Below are positions 49,301 through 61,300 of a stretch of 64,000 nucleotides of DNA, in pieces. This stretch comes from Loripinus fragilis. Lineage: Eukaryota > Mollusca > Bivalvia > Lucinida > Lucinidae. The notes beneath the pieces were generated by a model. It was not told the DNA's origin. It worked only from the letters and a program-made list of their open reading frames with translations, and did not search any database. Numbering within the stretch: position 1 is the stretch's first letter; each line of letters begins with the position of its first letter. The translations under genes and the position numbers were made by a program. The stretch is from assembly GCA_964019695.1 (NCBI GenBank), contig CAXHUL010000525.1:997001-1061000 (forward strand). Direction: 5' to 3'.

Positions 49301-52300
49301 ACAAATGGTGAAAATTTCAAAGCGTTCCGTCGGGAAATTAAAAAGTTATGAGCATTAGAAGATCTTCCCATTAGGCCCCATTAGGCCACAGAAGCCGACC
49401 GGGCCTAAAACTTGCGCGGGTCACTTTCACGGACGGGCTCGAAACTGGTGCCAGAAGTTAGCCCCCGACCAGAGCTTCATTGTGAGGCATTGCGTAAAAT
49501 TTTCCGTCCCCCGAGTGCCGAGCAATAGCCCCTGAAAGGGCTTTCGGCACAATTTTCACGCCCTTATTTGAGCCACTTGTAGCCGAAGGAATTTTGCGCA
49601 AATGACTGAGAGGTGCTCCTGGGCACTGCTCATCACTTTGCAATAGGTTCCGGGGCTTTTCGCGAAGGTCGCGTTTTCTCAAACTTTGATGGCATTAGTG
49701 GGTGGGGTGTGAAAACCTCCGAATGCATGGTTCTCAGCTCCTGCTGTGGGCAGCAAGCCAATTTTTTTTCCAAAATGTTGACCTATAAAAGAGCTTACTC
49801 GGGTGTGAAAATTATCATTGTGCCCGCGCGCCCCGGACCGCAATTATGATATTTCCTGTTTTCCCATAGGGCCCAAGGCAAATGGGGATAGCGGTTGTAC
49901 GCGCTTTCTAAGGCTCTGATCGCTTTTAGATTTTGCACGCGGATAGGGCCAACAGAGGCGCAGGTATTGCCATGCGCACCCGCCCGCAACAATGTTTCGA
50001 TACCGAGTTATCGGGGTGTGGAAGTCCGCCGCCCCGAAGCTTTACGCGCTTCCGTCTCGCGAACTACTATTTTCATCATGCCCACACGGGCATCAGTTTG
50101 TAGTACGGGAGGCCGTCTACAAATGGTGAAAATTTCAAAGCGTTCCGTCGGGAAATTAAAAAGTTATGAGCATTAGAAGATCTTCCCATTAGGCCCCATT
50201 AGGCCACAGAAGCCGACCAGGCCTAAAACTTGCGCGGGTCACTTTCACGGACGGGCTCGAAACTGGTGCCAGAAGTTAGCCCCCGACCAGAGCTTCATTG
50301 TGAGGCATTGCGTAAAATTTTCCGTCCCCCGAGTGCCGAGCAATAGCCCCTGAAAGGGCTTTCGGCACAATTTTCACGCCCTTATTTGAGCCACTTGTAG
50401 CCGAAGGAATTTTGCGCAAATGACTGAGAGGTGCTCCTGGGCACTGCTCATCACTTTGCAATAGGTTCCGGGGCTTTTCGCGAAGGTCGCGTTTTCTCAA
50501 ACTTTGATGGCATTAGTGGGTGGGGTGTGAAAACCTCCGAATGCATGGTTCTCAGCTCCTGCTGTGGGCAGCAAGCCAATTTTTTTTCCAAAATGTTGAC
50601 CTATAAAAGAGCTTACTCGGGTGTGAAAATTATCATTGTGCGCGCGCGCCCCGGACCGCAATTATGATATTTCCTGTTTTCCCATAGGGCCCAAGGCAAA
50701 TGGGGATAGCGGTTGTACGCGCTTTCTAAGGCTCTGATCGCTTTTAGATTTTGCACGCGGATAGGGCCAACAGAGGCGCAGGTATTGCCATGCGCACCCG
50801 CCCGCAACAATGTTTCGATACCGAGTTATCGGGGTGTGGAAGTCCGCCGCCCCGAAGCTTTACGCGCTTCCGTCTCGCGAACTACTATTTTCATCATGCC
50901 CACACGGGCATCAGTTTGTAGTACGGGAGGCCGTCTACAAATGGTGAAAATTTCAAAGCGTTCTGTCGGGAAATTAAAAAGTTATGAGCATTAGAAGATC
51001 TTCCCATTAGGCCCCATTAGGCCACAGAAGCCGACCGGGCCTAAAACTTGCGCGGGTCACTTTCACGGACGGGCTCGAAACTGGTGCCAGAAGTTAGCCC
51101 CCGACCAGAGCTTCATTGTGAGGCATTGCGTAAAATTTTCCGTCCCCCGAGTGCCGAGCAATAGCCCCTGAAAGGGCTTTCGGCACAATTTTCACGCCCT
51201 TATTTGAGCCACTTGTAGCCGAAGGAATTTTGCGCAAATGACTGAGAGGTGCTCCTGGGCACTGCTCATCACTTTGCAATAGGTTCCGGGGCTTTTCGCG
51301 AAGGTCGCGTTTTCTCAAACTTTGATGGCATTAGTGGGTGGGGTGTGAAAACCTCCGAATGCATGGTTCTCAGCTCCTGCTGTGGGCAGCAAGCCAATTT
51401 TTTTTCCAAAATGTTGACCTATAAAAGAGCTTACTCGGGTGTGAAAATTATCATTGTGCGCGCGCGCCCCGGACCGCAATTATGATATTTCCTGTTTTCC
51501 CATAGGGCCCAAGGCAAATGGGGATAGCGGTTGTACGCGCTTTCTAAGGCTCTGATCGCTTTTAGATTTTGCACGCGGATAGGGCCAACAGAGGCGCAGG
51601 TATTGCCATGCGCACCCGCCCGCAACAATGTTTCGATACCGAGTTATCGGGGTGTGGAAGTCCGCCGCCCCGAAGCTTTACGCGCTTCCGTCTCGCGAAC
51701 TACTATTTTCATCATGCCCACACGGGCATCAGTTTGTAGTACGGGAGGCCGTCTACAAATGGTGAAAATTTCAAAGCGTTCCGTCGGGAAATTAAAAAGT
51801 TATGAGCATTAGAAGATCTTCCCATTAGGCCCCATTAGGCCACAGAAGCCGACCGGGCCTAAAACTTGCGCGGGTCACTTTCACGGACGGGCTCGAAACT
51901 GGTGCCAGAAGTTAGCCCCCGACCAGAGCTTCATTGTGAGGCATTGCGTAAAATTTTCCGTCCCCCGAGTGCCGAGCAATAGCCCCTGAAAGGGCTTTTG
52001 GCACAATTTTCACGCCCTTATTTGAGCCACTTGTAGCCGAAGGAATTTTGCGCAAATGACTGAGAGGTGCTCCTGGGCACTGCTCATCACTTTGCAATAG
52101 GTTCCGGGGCTTTTCGCGAAGGTCGCGTTTTCTCAAACTTTGATGGCATTAGTGGGTGGGGTGTGAAAACCGCCGAATGCATGGTTCCCAGCTCCTGCTG
52201 TGGGCAGCAAGCCAATTTTTTTTCCAAAATGTTGACCTATAAAAGAGCTTACTCGGGTGTGAAAATTATCATTGTGCGCGCGCGCCCCGGACCGCAATTA

Positions 52301-55300
52301 TGATATTTCCTGTTTTCCCATAGGGCCCAAGGCAAATGGGGATAGCGGTTGTACGCGCTTTCTAAGGCTCTGATCGCTTTTAGATTTTGCACGCGGATAG
52401 GGCCAACAGAGGCGCAGGTATTGCCATGCGCACCCGCCCGCAACAATGTTTCGATACCGAGTTATCGGGGTGTGGAAGTCCGCCGCCCCGAAGCTTTACG
52501 CGCTTCCGTCTCGCGAACTACTATTTTCATCATGCCCACACGGGCATCAGTTTGTAGTACGGGAGGCCGTCTACAAATGGTGAAAATTTCAAAGCGTTCC
52601 GTCAGGAAATTAAAAAGTTATGAGCATTAGAAGATCTTCCCATTAGGCCCCATTAGGCCACAGAAGCCGACCAGGCCTAAAACTTGCGCGGGTCACTTTC
52701 ACGGACGGGCTCGAAACTGGTGCCAGAAGTTAGCCCCCGACCAGAGCTTCATTGTGAGGCATTGCGTAAAATTTTCCGTCCCCCGAGTGCCGAGCAATAG
52801 CCCCTGAAAGGGCTTTCGGCACAATTTTCACGCCCTTATTTGAGCCACTTGTAGCCGAAGGAATTTTGCGCAAATGACTGAGAGGTGCTCCTGGGCACTG
52901 CTCATCACTTTGCAATAGGTTCCGGGGCTTTTCGCGAAGGTCGCGTTTTCTCAAACTTTGATGGCATTAGTGGGTGGGGTGTGAAAACCTCCGAATGCAT
53001 GGTTCTCAGCTCCTGCTGTGGGCAGCAAGCCAATTTTTTTTCCAAAATGTTGACCTATAAAAGAGCTTACTCGGGTGTGAAAATTATCATTGTGCGCGCG
53101 CGCCCCGGACCGCAATTATGATATTTCCTGTTTTCCCATAGGGCCCAAGGCAAATGGGGATAGCGGTTGTACGCGCTTTCTAAGGCTCTGATCGCTTTTA
53201 GATTTTGCACGCGGATAGGGCCAACAGAGGCGCAGGTATTGCCATGCGCACCCGCCCGCAACAATGTTTCGATACCGAGTTATCGGGGTGTGGAAGTCCG
53301 CCGCCCCGAAGCTTTACGCGCTTCCGTCTCGCGAACTACTATTTTCATCATGCCCACACGGGCATCAGTTTGTAGTACGGGAGGCCGTCTACAAATGGTG
53401 AAAATTTCAAAGCGTTCCGTCGGGAAATTAAAAAGTTATGAGCATTAGAAGATCTTCCCATTAGGCCCCATTAGGCCACAGAAGCCGACCGGGCCTAAAA
53501 CTTGCGCGGGTCACTTTCACGGACGGGCTCGAAACTGGTGCCAGAAGTTAGCCCCCGACCAGAGCTTCATTGTGAGGCATTGCGTAAAATTTTCCGTCCC
53601 CCGAGTGCCGAGCAATAGCCCCTGAAAGGGCTTTTGGCACAATTTTCACGCCCTTATTTGAGCCACTTGTAGCCGAAGGAATTTTGCGCAAATGACTGAG
53701 AGGTGCTCCTGGGCACTGCTCATCACTTTGCAATAGGTTCCGGGGCTTTTCGCGAAGGTCGCGTTTTCTCAAACTTTGATGGCATTAGTGGGTGGGGTGT
53801 GAAAACCTCCGAATGCATGGTTCTCAGCTCCTGCTGTGGGCAGCAAGCCAATTTTTTTTCCAAAATGTTGACCTATAAAAGAGCTTACTCGGGTGTGAAA
53901 ATTATCATTGTGCGCGCGCGCCCCGGACCGCAATTATGATATTTCCTGTTTTCCCATAGGGCCCAAGGCAAATGGGGATAGCGGTTGTACGCGCTTTCTA
54001 AGGCTCTGATCGCTTTTAGATTTTGCACGCGGATAGGGCCAACAGAGGCGCAGGTATTGCCATGCGCACCCGCCCGCAACAATGTTTCGATACCGAGTTA
54101 TCGGGGTGTGGAAGTCCGCCGCCCCGAAGCTTTACGCGCTTCCGTCTCGCGAACTACTATTTTCATCATGCCCACACGGGCATCAGTTTGTAGTACGGGA
54201 GGCCGTCTACAAATGGTGAAAATTTCAAAGCGTTCCGTCGGGAAATTAAAAAGTTATGAGCATTAGAAGATCTTCCCATTAGGCCCCATTAGGCCACAGA
54301 AGCCGACCGGGCCTAAAACTTGCGCGGGTCACTTTCACGGACGGGCTCGAAACTGGTGCCAGAAGTTAGCCCCCGACCAGAGCTTCATTGTGAGGCATTG
54401 CGTAAAATTTTCCGTCCCCCGAGTGCCGAGCAATAGCCCCTGAAAGGGCTTTCGGCACAATTTTCACGCCCTTATTTGAGCCACTTGTAGCCGAAGGAAT
54501 TTTGCGCAAATGACTGAGAGGTGCTCCTGGGCACTGCTCATCACTTTGCAATAGGTTCCGGGGCTTTTCGCGAAGGTCGCGTTTTCTCAAACTTTGATGG
54601 CATTAGTGGGTGGGGTGTGAAAACCTCCGAATGCATGGTTCTCAGCTCCTGCTGTGGGCAGCAAGCCAATTTTTTTTCCAAAATGTTGACCTATAAAAGA
54701 GCTTACTCGGGTGTGAAAATTATCATTGTGCGCGCGCGCCCCGGACCGCAATTATGATATTTCCTGTTTTCCCATAGGGCCCAAGGCAAATGGGGATAGC
54801 GGTTGTACGCGCTTTCTAAGGCTCTGATCGCTTTTAGATTTTGCACGCGGATAGGGCCAACAGAGGCGCAGGTATTGCCATGCGCACCCGCCCGCAACAA
54901 TGTTTCGATACCGAGTTATCGGGGTGTGGAAGTCCGCCGCCCCGAAGCTTTACGCGCTTCCGTCTCGCGAACTACTATTTTCATCATGCCCACACGGGCA
55001 TCAGTTTGTAGTACGGGAGGCCGTCTACAAATGGTGAAAATTTCAAAGCGTTCCGTCGGGAAATTAAAAAGTTATGAGCATTAGAAGATCTTCCCATTAG
55101 GCCCCATTAGGCCACAGAAGCCGACCGGGCCTAAAACTTGCGCGGGTCACTTTCACGGACGGGCTCGAAACTGGTGCCAGAAGTTAGCCCCCGACCAGAG
55201 CTTCATTGTGAGGCATTGCGTAAAATTTTCCGTCCCCCGAGTGCCAAGCAATAGCCCCTGAAAGGGCTTTCGGCACAATTTTCACGCCCTTATTTGAGCC

Positions 55301-58300
55301 ACTTATAGCCGAAGGAATTTTGCGCAAATGACTGAGAGGTGCTCCTGGGCACTGCTCATCACTTTGCAATAGGTTCCGGGGCTTTTCGCGAAGGTCGCGT
55401 TTTCTCAAACTTTGATGGCATTAGTGGGTGGGGTGTGAAAACCTCCGAATGCATGGTTCTCAGCTCCTGCTGTGGGCAGCAAGCCAATTTTTTTTCCAAA
55501 ATGTTGACCTATAAAAGAGCTTACTCGGGTGTGAAAATTATCATTGTGCGCGCGCGCCCCGGACCGCAATTATGATATTTCCTGTTTTCCCATAGGGCCC
55601 AAGGCAAATGGGGATAGCGGTTGTACGCGCTTTCTAAGGCTCTGATCGCTTTTAGATTTTGCACGCGGATAGGGCCAACAGAGGCGCAGGTATTGCCATG
55701 CGCACCCGCCCGCAACAATGTTTCGATACCGAGTTATCGGGGTGTGGAAGTCCGCCGCCCCGAAGCTTTACGCGCTTCCGTCTCGCGAACTACTATTTTC
55801 ATCATGCCCACACGGGCATCAGTTTGTAGTACGGGAGGCCGTCTACAAATGGTGAAAATTTCAAAGCGTTCCGTCGGGAAATTAAAAAGTTATGAGCATT
55901 AGAAGATCTTCCCATTAGGCCCCATTAGGCCACAGAAGCCGACCGGGCCTAAAACTTGCGCGGGTCACTTTCACGGACGGGCTCGAAACTGGTGCCAGAA
56001 GTTAGCCCCCGACCAGAGCTTCATTGTGAGGCATTGCGTAAAATTTTCCGTCCCCCGAGTGCCAAGCAATAGCCCCTGAAAGGGCTTTCGGCACAATTTT
56101 CACGCCCTTATTTGAGCCACTTGTAGCCGAAGGAATTTTGCGCAAATGACTGAGAGGTGCTCCTGGGCACTGCTCATCACTTTGCAATAGGTTCCGGGGC
56201 TTTTCGCGAAGGTCGCGTTTTCTCAAACTTTGATGGCATTAGTGGGTGGGGTGTGAAAACCTCCGAATGCATGGTTCTCAGCTCCTGCTGTGGGCAGCAA
56301 GCCAATTTTTTTTCCAAAATGTTGACCTATAAAAGAGCTTACTCGGGTGTGAAAATTATCATTGTGCGCGCGCGCCCCGGACCGCAATTATGATATTTCC
56401 TGTTTTCCCATAGGGCCCAAGGCAAATGGGGATAGCGGTTGTACGCGCTTTCTAAGGCTCTGATCGCTTTTAGATTTTGCACGCGGATAGGGCCAACAGA
56501 GGCGCAGGTATTGCCATGCGCACCCGCCCGCAACAATGTTTCAATACCGAGTTATCGGGGTGTGGAAGTCCGCCGCCCCGAAGCTTTACGCGCTTCCGTC
56601 TCGCGAACTACTATTTTCATCATGCCCACACGGGCATCAGTTTGTAGTACGGGAGGCCGTCTACAAATGGTGAAAATTTCAAAGCGTTCCGTCGGGAAAT
56701 TAAAAAGTTATGAGCATTAGAAGATCTTCCCATTAGGCCCCATTAGGCCACAGAAGCCGACCGGGCCTAAAACTTGCGCGGGTCACTTTCACGGACGGGC
56801 TCGAAACTGGTGCCAGAAGTTAGCCCCCGACCAGAGCTTCATTGTGAGGCATTGCGTAAAATTTTCCGTCCCCCGAGTGCCGAGCAATAGCCCCTGAAAG
56901 GGCTTTCGGCACAATTTTCACGCCCTTATTTGAGCCACTTGTAGCCGAAGGAATTTTGCGCAAATGACTGAGAGGTGCTCCTGGGCACTGCTCATCACTT
57001 TGCAATAGGTTCCGGGGCTTTTCGCGAAGGTCGCGTTTTCTCAAACTTTGATGGCATTAGTGGGTGGGGTGTGAAAACCTCCGAATGCATGGTTCTCAGC
57101 TCCTGCTGTGGGCAGCAAGCCAATTTTTTTTCCAAAATGTTGACCTATAAAAGAGCTTACTCGGGTGTGAAAATTATCATTGTGCGCGCGCGCCCCGGAC
57201 CGCAATTATGATATTTCCTGTTTTCCCATAGGGCCCAAGGCAAATGGGGATAGCGGTTGTACGCGCTTTCTAAGGCTCTGATCGCTTTTAGATTTTGCAC
57301 GCAGATAGGGCCAACAGAGGCGCAGGTATTGCCATGCGCACCCGCCCGCAACAATGTTTCGATACCGAGTTATCGGGGTGTGGAAGTCCGCCGCCCCGAA
57401 GCTTTACGCGCTTCCGTCTCGCGAACTACTATTTTCATCATGCCCACACGGGCATCAGTTTGTAGTACGGGAGGCCGTCTACAAATGGTGAAAATTTCAG
57501 AGCGTTCCGTCAAGAAATTAAAAAGTTATGAGCATTAGAAGATCTTCCCATTAGGCCCCATTAGGCCACAGAAGCCGACCGGGCCTAAAACTTGCGCGGG
57601 TCACTTTCACGGACGGGCTCGAAACTGGTGCCAGAAGTTAGCCCCCGACCAGAGCTTCATTGTGAGGCATTGCGTAAAATTTTCCGTCCCCCGAGTGCCG
57701 AGCAATAGCCCCTGAAAGGGCTTTCGGCACAATTTTCACGCCCTTATTTGAGCCACTTGTAGCCGAAGGAATTTTGCGCAAATGACTGAGAGGTGCTCCT
57801 GGGCACTGCTCATCACTTTGCAATAGGTTCCGGGGCTTTTCGCGAAGGTCGCGTTTTCTCAAACTTTGATGGCATTAGTGGGTGGGGTGTGAAAACCTCC
57901 GAATGCATGGTTCTCAGCTCCTGCTGTGGGCAGCAAGCCAATTTTTTTTCCAAAATGTTGACCTATAAAAGAGCTTACTCGGGTGTGAAAATTATCATTG
58001 TGCGCGCGCGCCCCGGACCGCAATTATGATATTTCCTGTTTTCCCATAGGGCCCAAGGCAAATGGGGATAGCGGTTGTACGCGCTTTCTAAGGCTCTGAT
58101 CGCTTTTAGATTTTGCACGCGGATAGGGCCAACAGAGGCGCAGGTATTGCCATGCGCACCCGCCCGCAACAATGTTTCGATACCGAGTTATCGGGGTGTG
58201 GAAGTCCGCCGCCCCGAAGCTTTACGCGCTTCCGTCTCGCGAACTACTATTTTCATCATGCCCACACGGGCATCAGTTTGTAGTACGGGAGGCCGTCTAC

Positions 58301-61300
58301 AAATGGTGAAAATTTCAAAGCGTTCCGTCGGGAAATTAAAAAGTTATGAGCATTAGAAGATCTTCCCATTAGGCCCCATTAGGCCACAGAAGCCGACCGG
58401 GCCTAAAACTTGCGCGGGTCACTTTCACGGACGGGCTCGAAACTGGTGCCAGAAGTTAGCCCCCGACCAGAGCTTCATTGTGAGGCATTGCGTAAAATTT
58501 TCCGTCCCCCGAGTGCCGAGCAATAGCCCCTGAAAGGGCTTTCGGCACAATTTTCACGCCCTTATTTGAGCCACTTGTAGCCGAAGGAATTTTGCGCAAA
58601 TGACTGAGAGGTGCTCCTGGGCACTGCTCATCACTTTGCAATAGGTTCCGGGGCTTTTCGCGAAGGTCGCGTTTTCTCAAACTTTGATGGCATTAGTGGG
58701 TGGGGTGTGAAAACCTCCGAATGCATGGTTCTCAGCTCCTGCTGTGGGCAGCAAGCCAATTTTTTTTCCAAAATGTTGACCTATAAAAGAGCTTACTCGG
58801 GTGTGAAAATTATCATTGTGCGCGCGCGCCCCGGACCGCAATTATGATATTTCCTGTTTTCCCATAGGGCCCAAGGCAAATGGGGATAGCGGTTGTACGC
58901 GCTTTCTAAGGCTCTGATCGCTTTTAGATTTTGCACGCGGATAGGGCCAACAGAGGCGCAGGTATTGCCATGCGCACCCGCCCGCAACAATGTTTCGATA
59001 CCGAGTTATCGGGGTGTGGAAGTCCGCCGCCCCGAAGCTTTACGCGCTTCCGTCTCGCGAACTACTATTTTCATCATGCCCACACGGGCATCAGTTTGTA
59101 GTACGGGAGGCCGTCTACAAATGGTGAAAATTTCAAAGCGTTCCGTCGGGAAATTAAAAAGTTATGAGCATTAGAAGATCTTCCCATTAGGCCCCATTAG
59201 GCCACAGAAGCCGACCGGGCCTAAAACTTGCGCGGGTCACTTTCACGGACGGGCTCGAAACTGGTGCCAGAAGTTAGCCCCCGACCAGAGCTTCATTGTG
59301 AGGCATTGCGTAAAATTTTCCGTCCCCCGAGTGCCGAGCAATAGCCCCTGAAAGGGCTTTCGGCACAATTTTCACGCCCTTATTTGAGCCACTTGTAGCC
59401 GAAGGAATTTTGCGCAAATGACTGAGAGGTGCTCCTGGGCACTGCTCATCACTTTGCAATAGGTTCCGGGGCTTTTCGCGAAGGTCGCGTTTTCTCAAAC
59501 TTTGATGGCATTAGTGGGTGGGGTGTGAAAACCTCCGAATGCATGGTTCTCAGCTCCTGCTGTGGGCAGCAAGCCAATTTTTTTTCCAAAATGTTGACCT
59601 ATAAAAGAGCTTACTCGGGTGTGAAAATTATCATTGTGCGCGCGCGCCCCGGACCGCAATTATGATATTTCCTGTTTTCCCATAGGGCCCAAGGCAAATG
59701 GGGATAGCGGTTGTACGCGCTTTCTAAGGCTCTGATCGCTTTTAGATTTTGCACGCGGATAGGGCCAACAGAGGCGCAGGTATTGCCATGCGCACCCGCC
59801 CGCAACAATGTTTCGATACCGAGTTATCGGGGTGTGGAAGTCCGCCGCCCCGAAGCTTTACGCGCTTCCGTCTCGCGAACTACTATTTTCATCATGCCCA
59901 CACGGGCATCAGTTTGTAGTACGGGAGGCCGTCTACAAATGGTGAAAATTTCAAAGCGTTCCGTCGGGAAATTAAAAAGTTATGAGCATTAGAAGATCTT
60001 CCCATTAGGCCCCATTAGGCCACAGAAGCCGACCGGGCCTAAAACTTGCGCGGGTCACTTTCACGGACGGGCTCGAAACTGGTGCCAGAAGTTAGCCCCC
60101 GACCAGAGCTTCATTGTGAGGCATTGCGTAAAATTTTCCGTCCCCCGAGTGCCGAGCAATAGCCCCTGAAAGGGCTTTCGGCACAATTTTCACGCCCTTA
60201 TTTGAGCCACTTGTAGCCGAAGGAATTTTGCGCAAATGACTGAGAGGTGCTCCTGGGCACTGCTCATCACTTTGCAATAGGTTCCGGGGCTTTTCGCGAA
60301 GGTCGCGTTTTCTCAAACTTTGATGGCATTAGTGGGTGGGGTGTGAAAACCTCCGAATGCATGGTTCTCAGCTCCTGCTGTGGGCAGCAAGCCAATTTTT
60401 TTTCCAAAATGTTGACCTATAAAAGAGCTTACTCGGGTGTGAAAATTATCATTGTGCGCGCGCGCCCCGGACCGCAATTATGATATTTCCTGTTTTCCCA
60501 TAGGGCCCAAGGCAAATGGGGATAGCGGTTGTACGCGCTTTCTAAGGCTCTGATCGCTTTTAGATTTTGCACGCGGATAGGGCCAACAGAGGCGCAGGTA
60601 TTGCCATGCGCACCCGCCCGCAACAATGTTTCGATACCGAGTTATCGGGGTGTGGAAGTCCGCCGCCCCGAAGCTTTACGCGCTTCCGTCTCGCGAACTA
60701 CTATTTTCATCATGCCCACACGGGCATCAGTTTGTAGTACGGGAGGCCGTCTACAAATGGTGAAAATTTCAAAGCGTTCCGTCGGGAAATTAAAAAGTTA
60801 TGAGCATTAGAAGATCTTCCCATTAGGCCCCATTAGGCCACAGAAGCCGACCGGGCCTAAAACTTGCGCGGGTCACTTTCACGGACGGGCTCGAAACTGG
60901 TGCCAGAAGTTAGCCCCCGACCAGAGCTTCATTGTGAGGCATTGCGTAAAATTTTCCGTCCCCCGAGTGCCGAGCAATAGCCCCTGAAAGGGCTTTCGGC
61001 ACAATTTTCACGCCCTTATTTGAGCCACTTGTAGCCGAAGGAATTTTGCGCAAATGACTGAGAGGTGCTCCTGGGCACTGCTCATCACTTTGCAATAGGT
61101 TCCGGGGCTTTTCGCGAAGGTCGCGTTTTCTCAAACTTTGATGGCATTAGTGGGTGGGGTGTGAAAACCTCCGAATGCATGGTTCTCAGCTCCTGCTGTG
61201 GGCAGCAAGCCAATTTTTTTTCCAAAATGTTGACCTATAAAAGAGCTTACTCGGGTGTGAAAATTATCATTGTGCGCGCGCGCCCCGGACCGCAATTATG

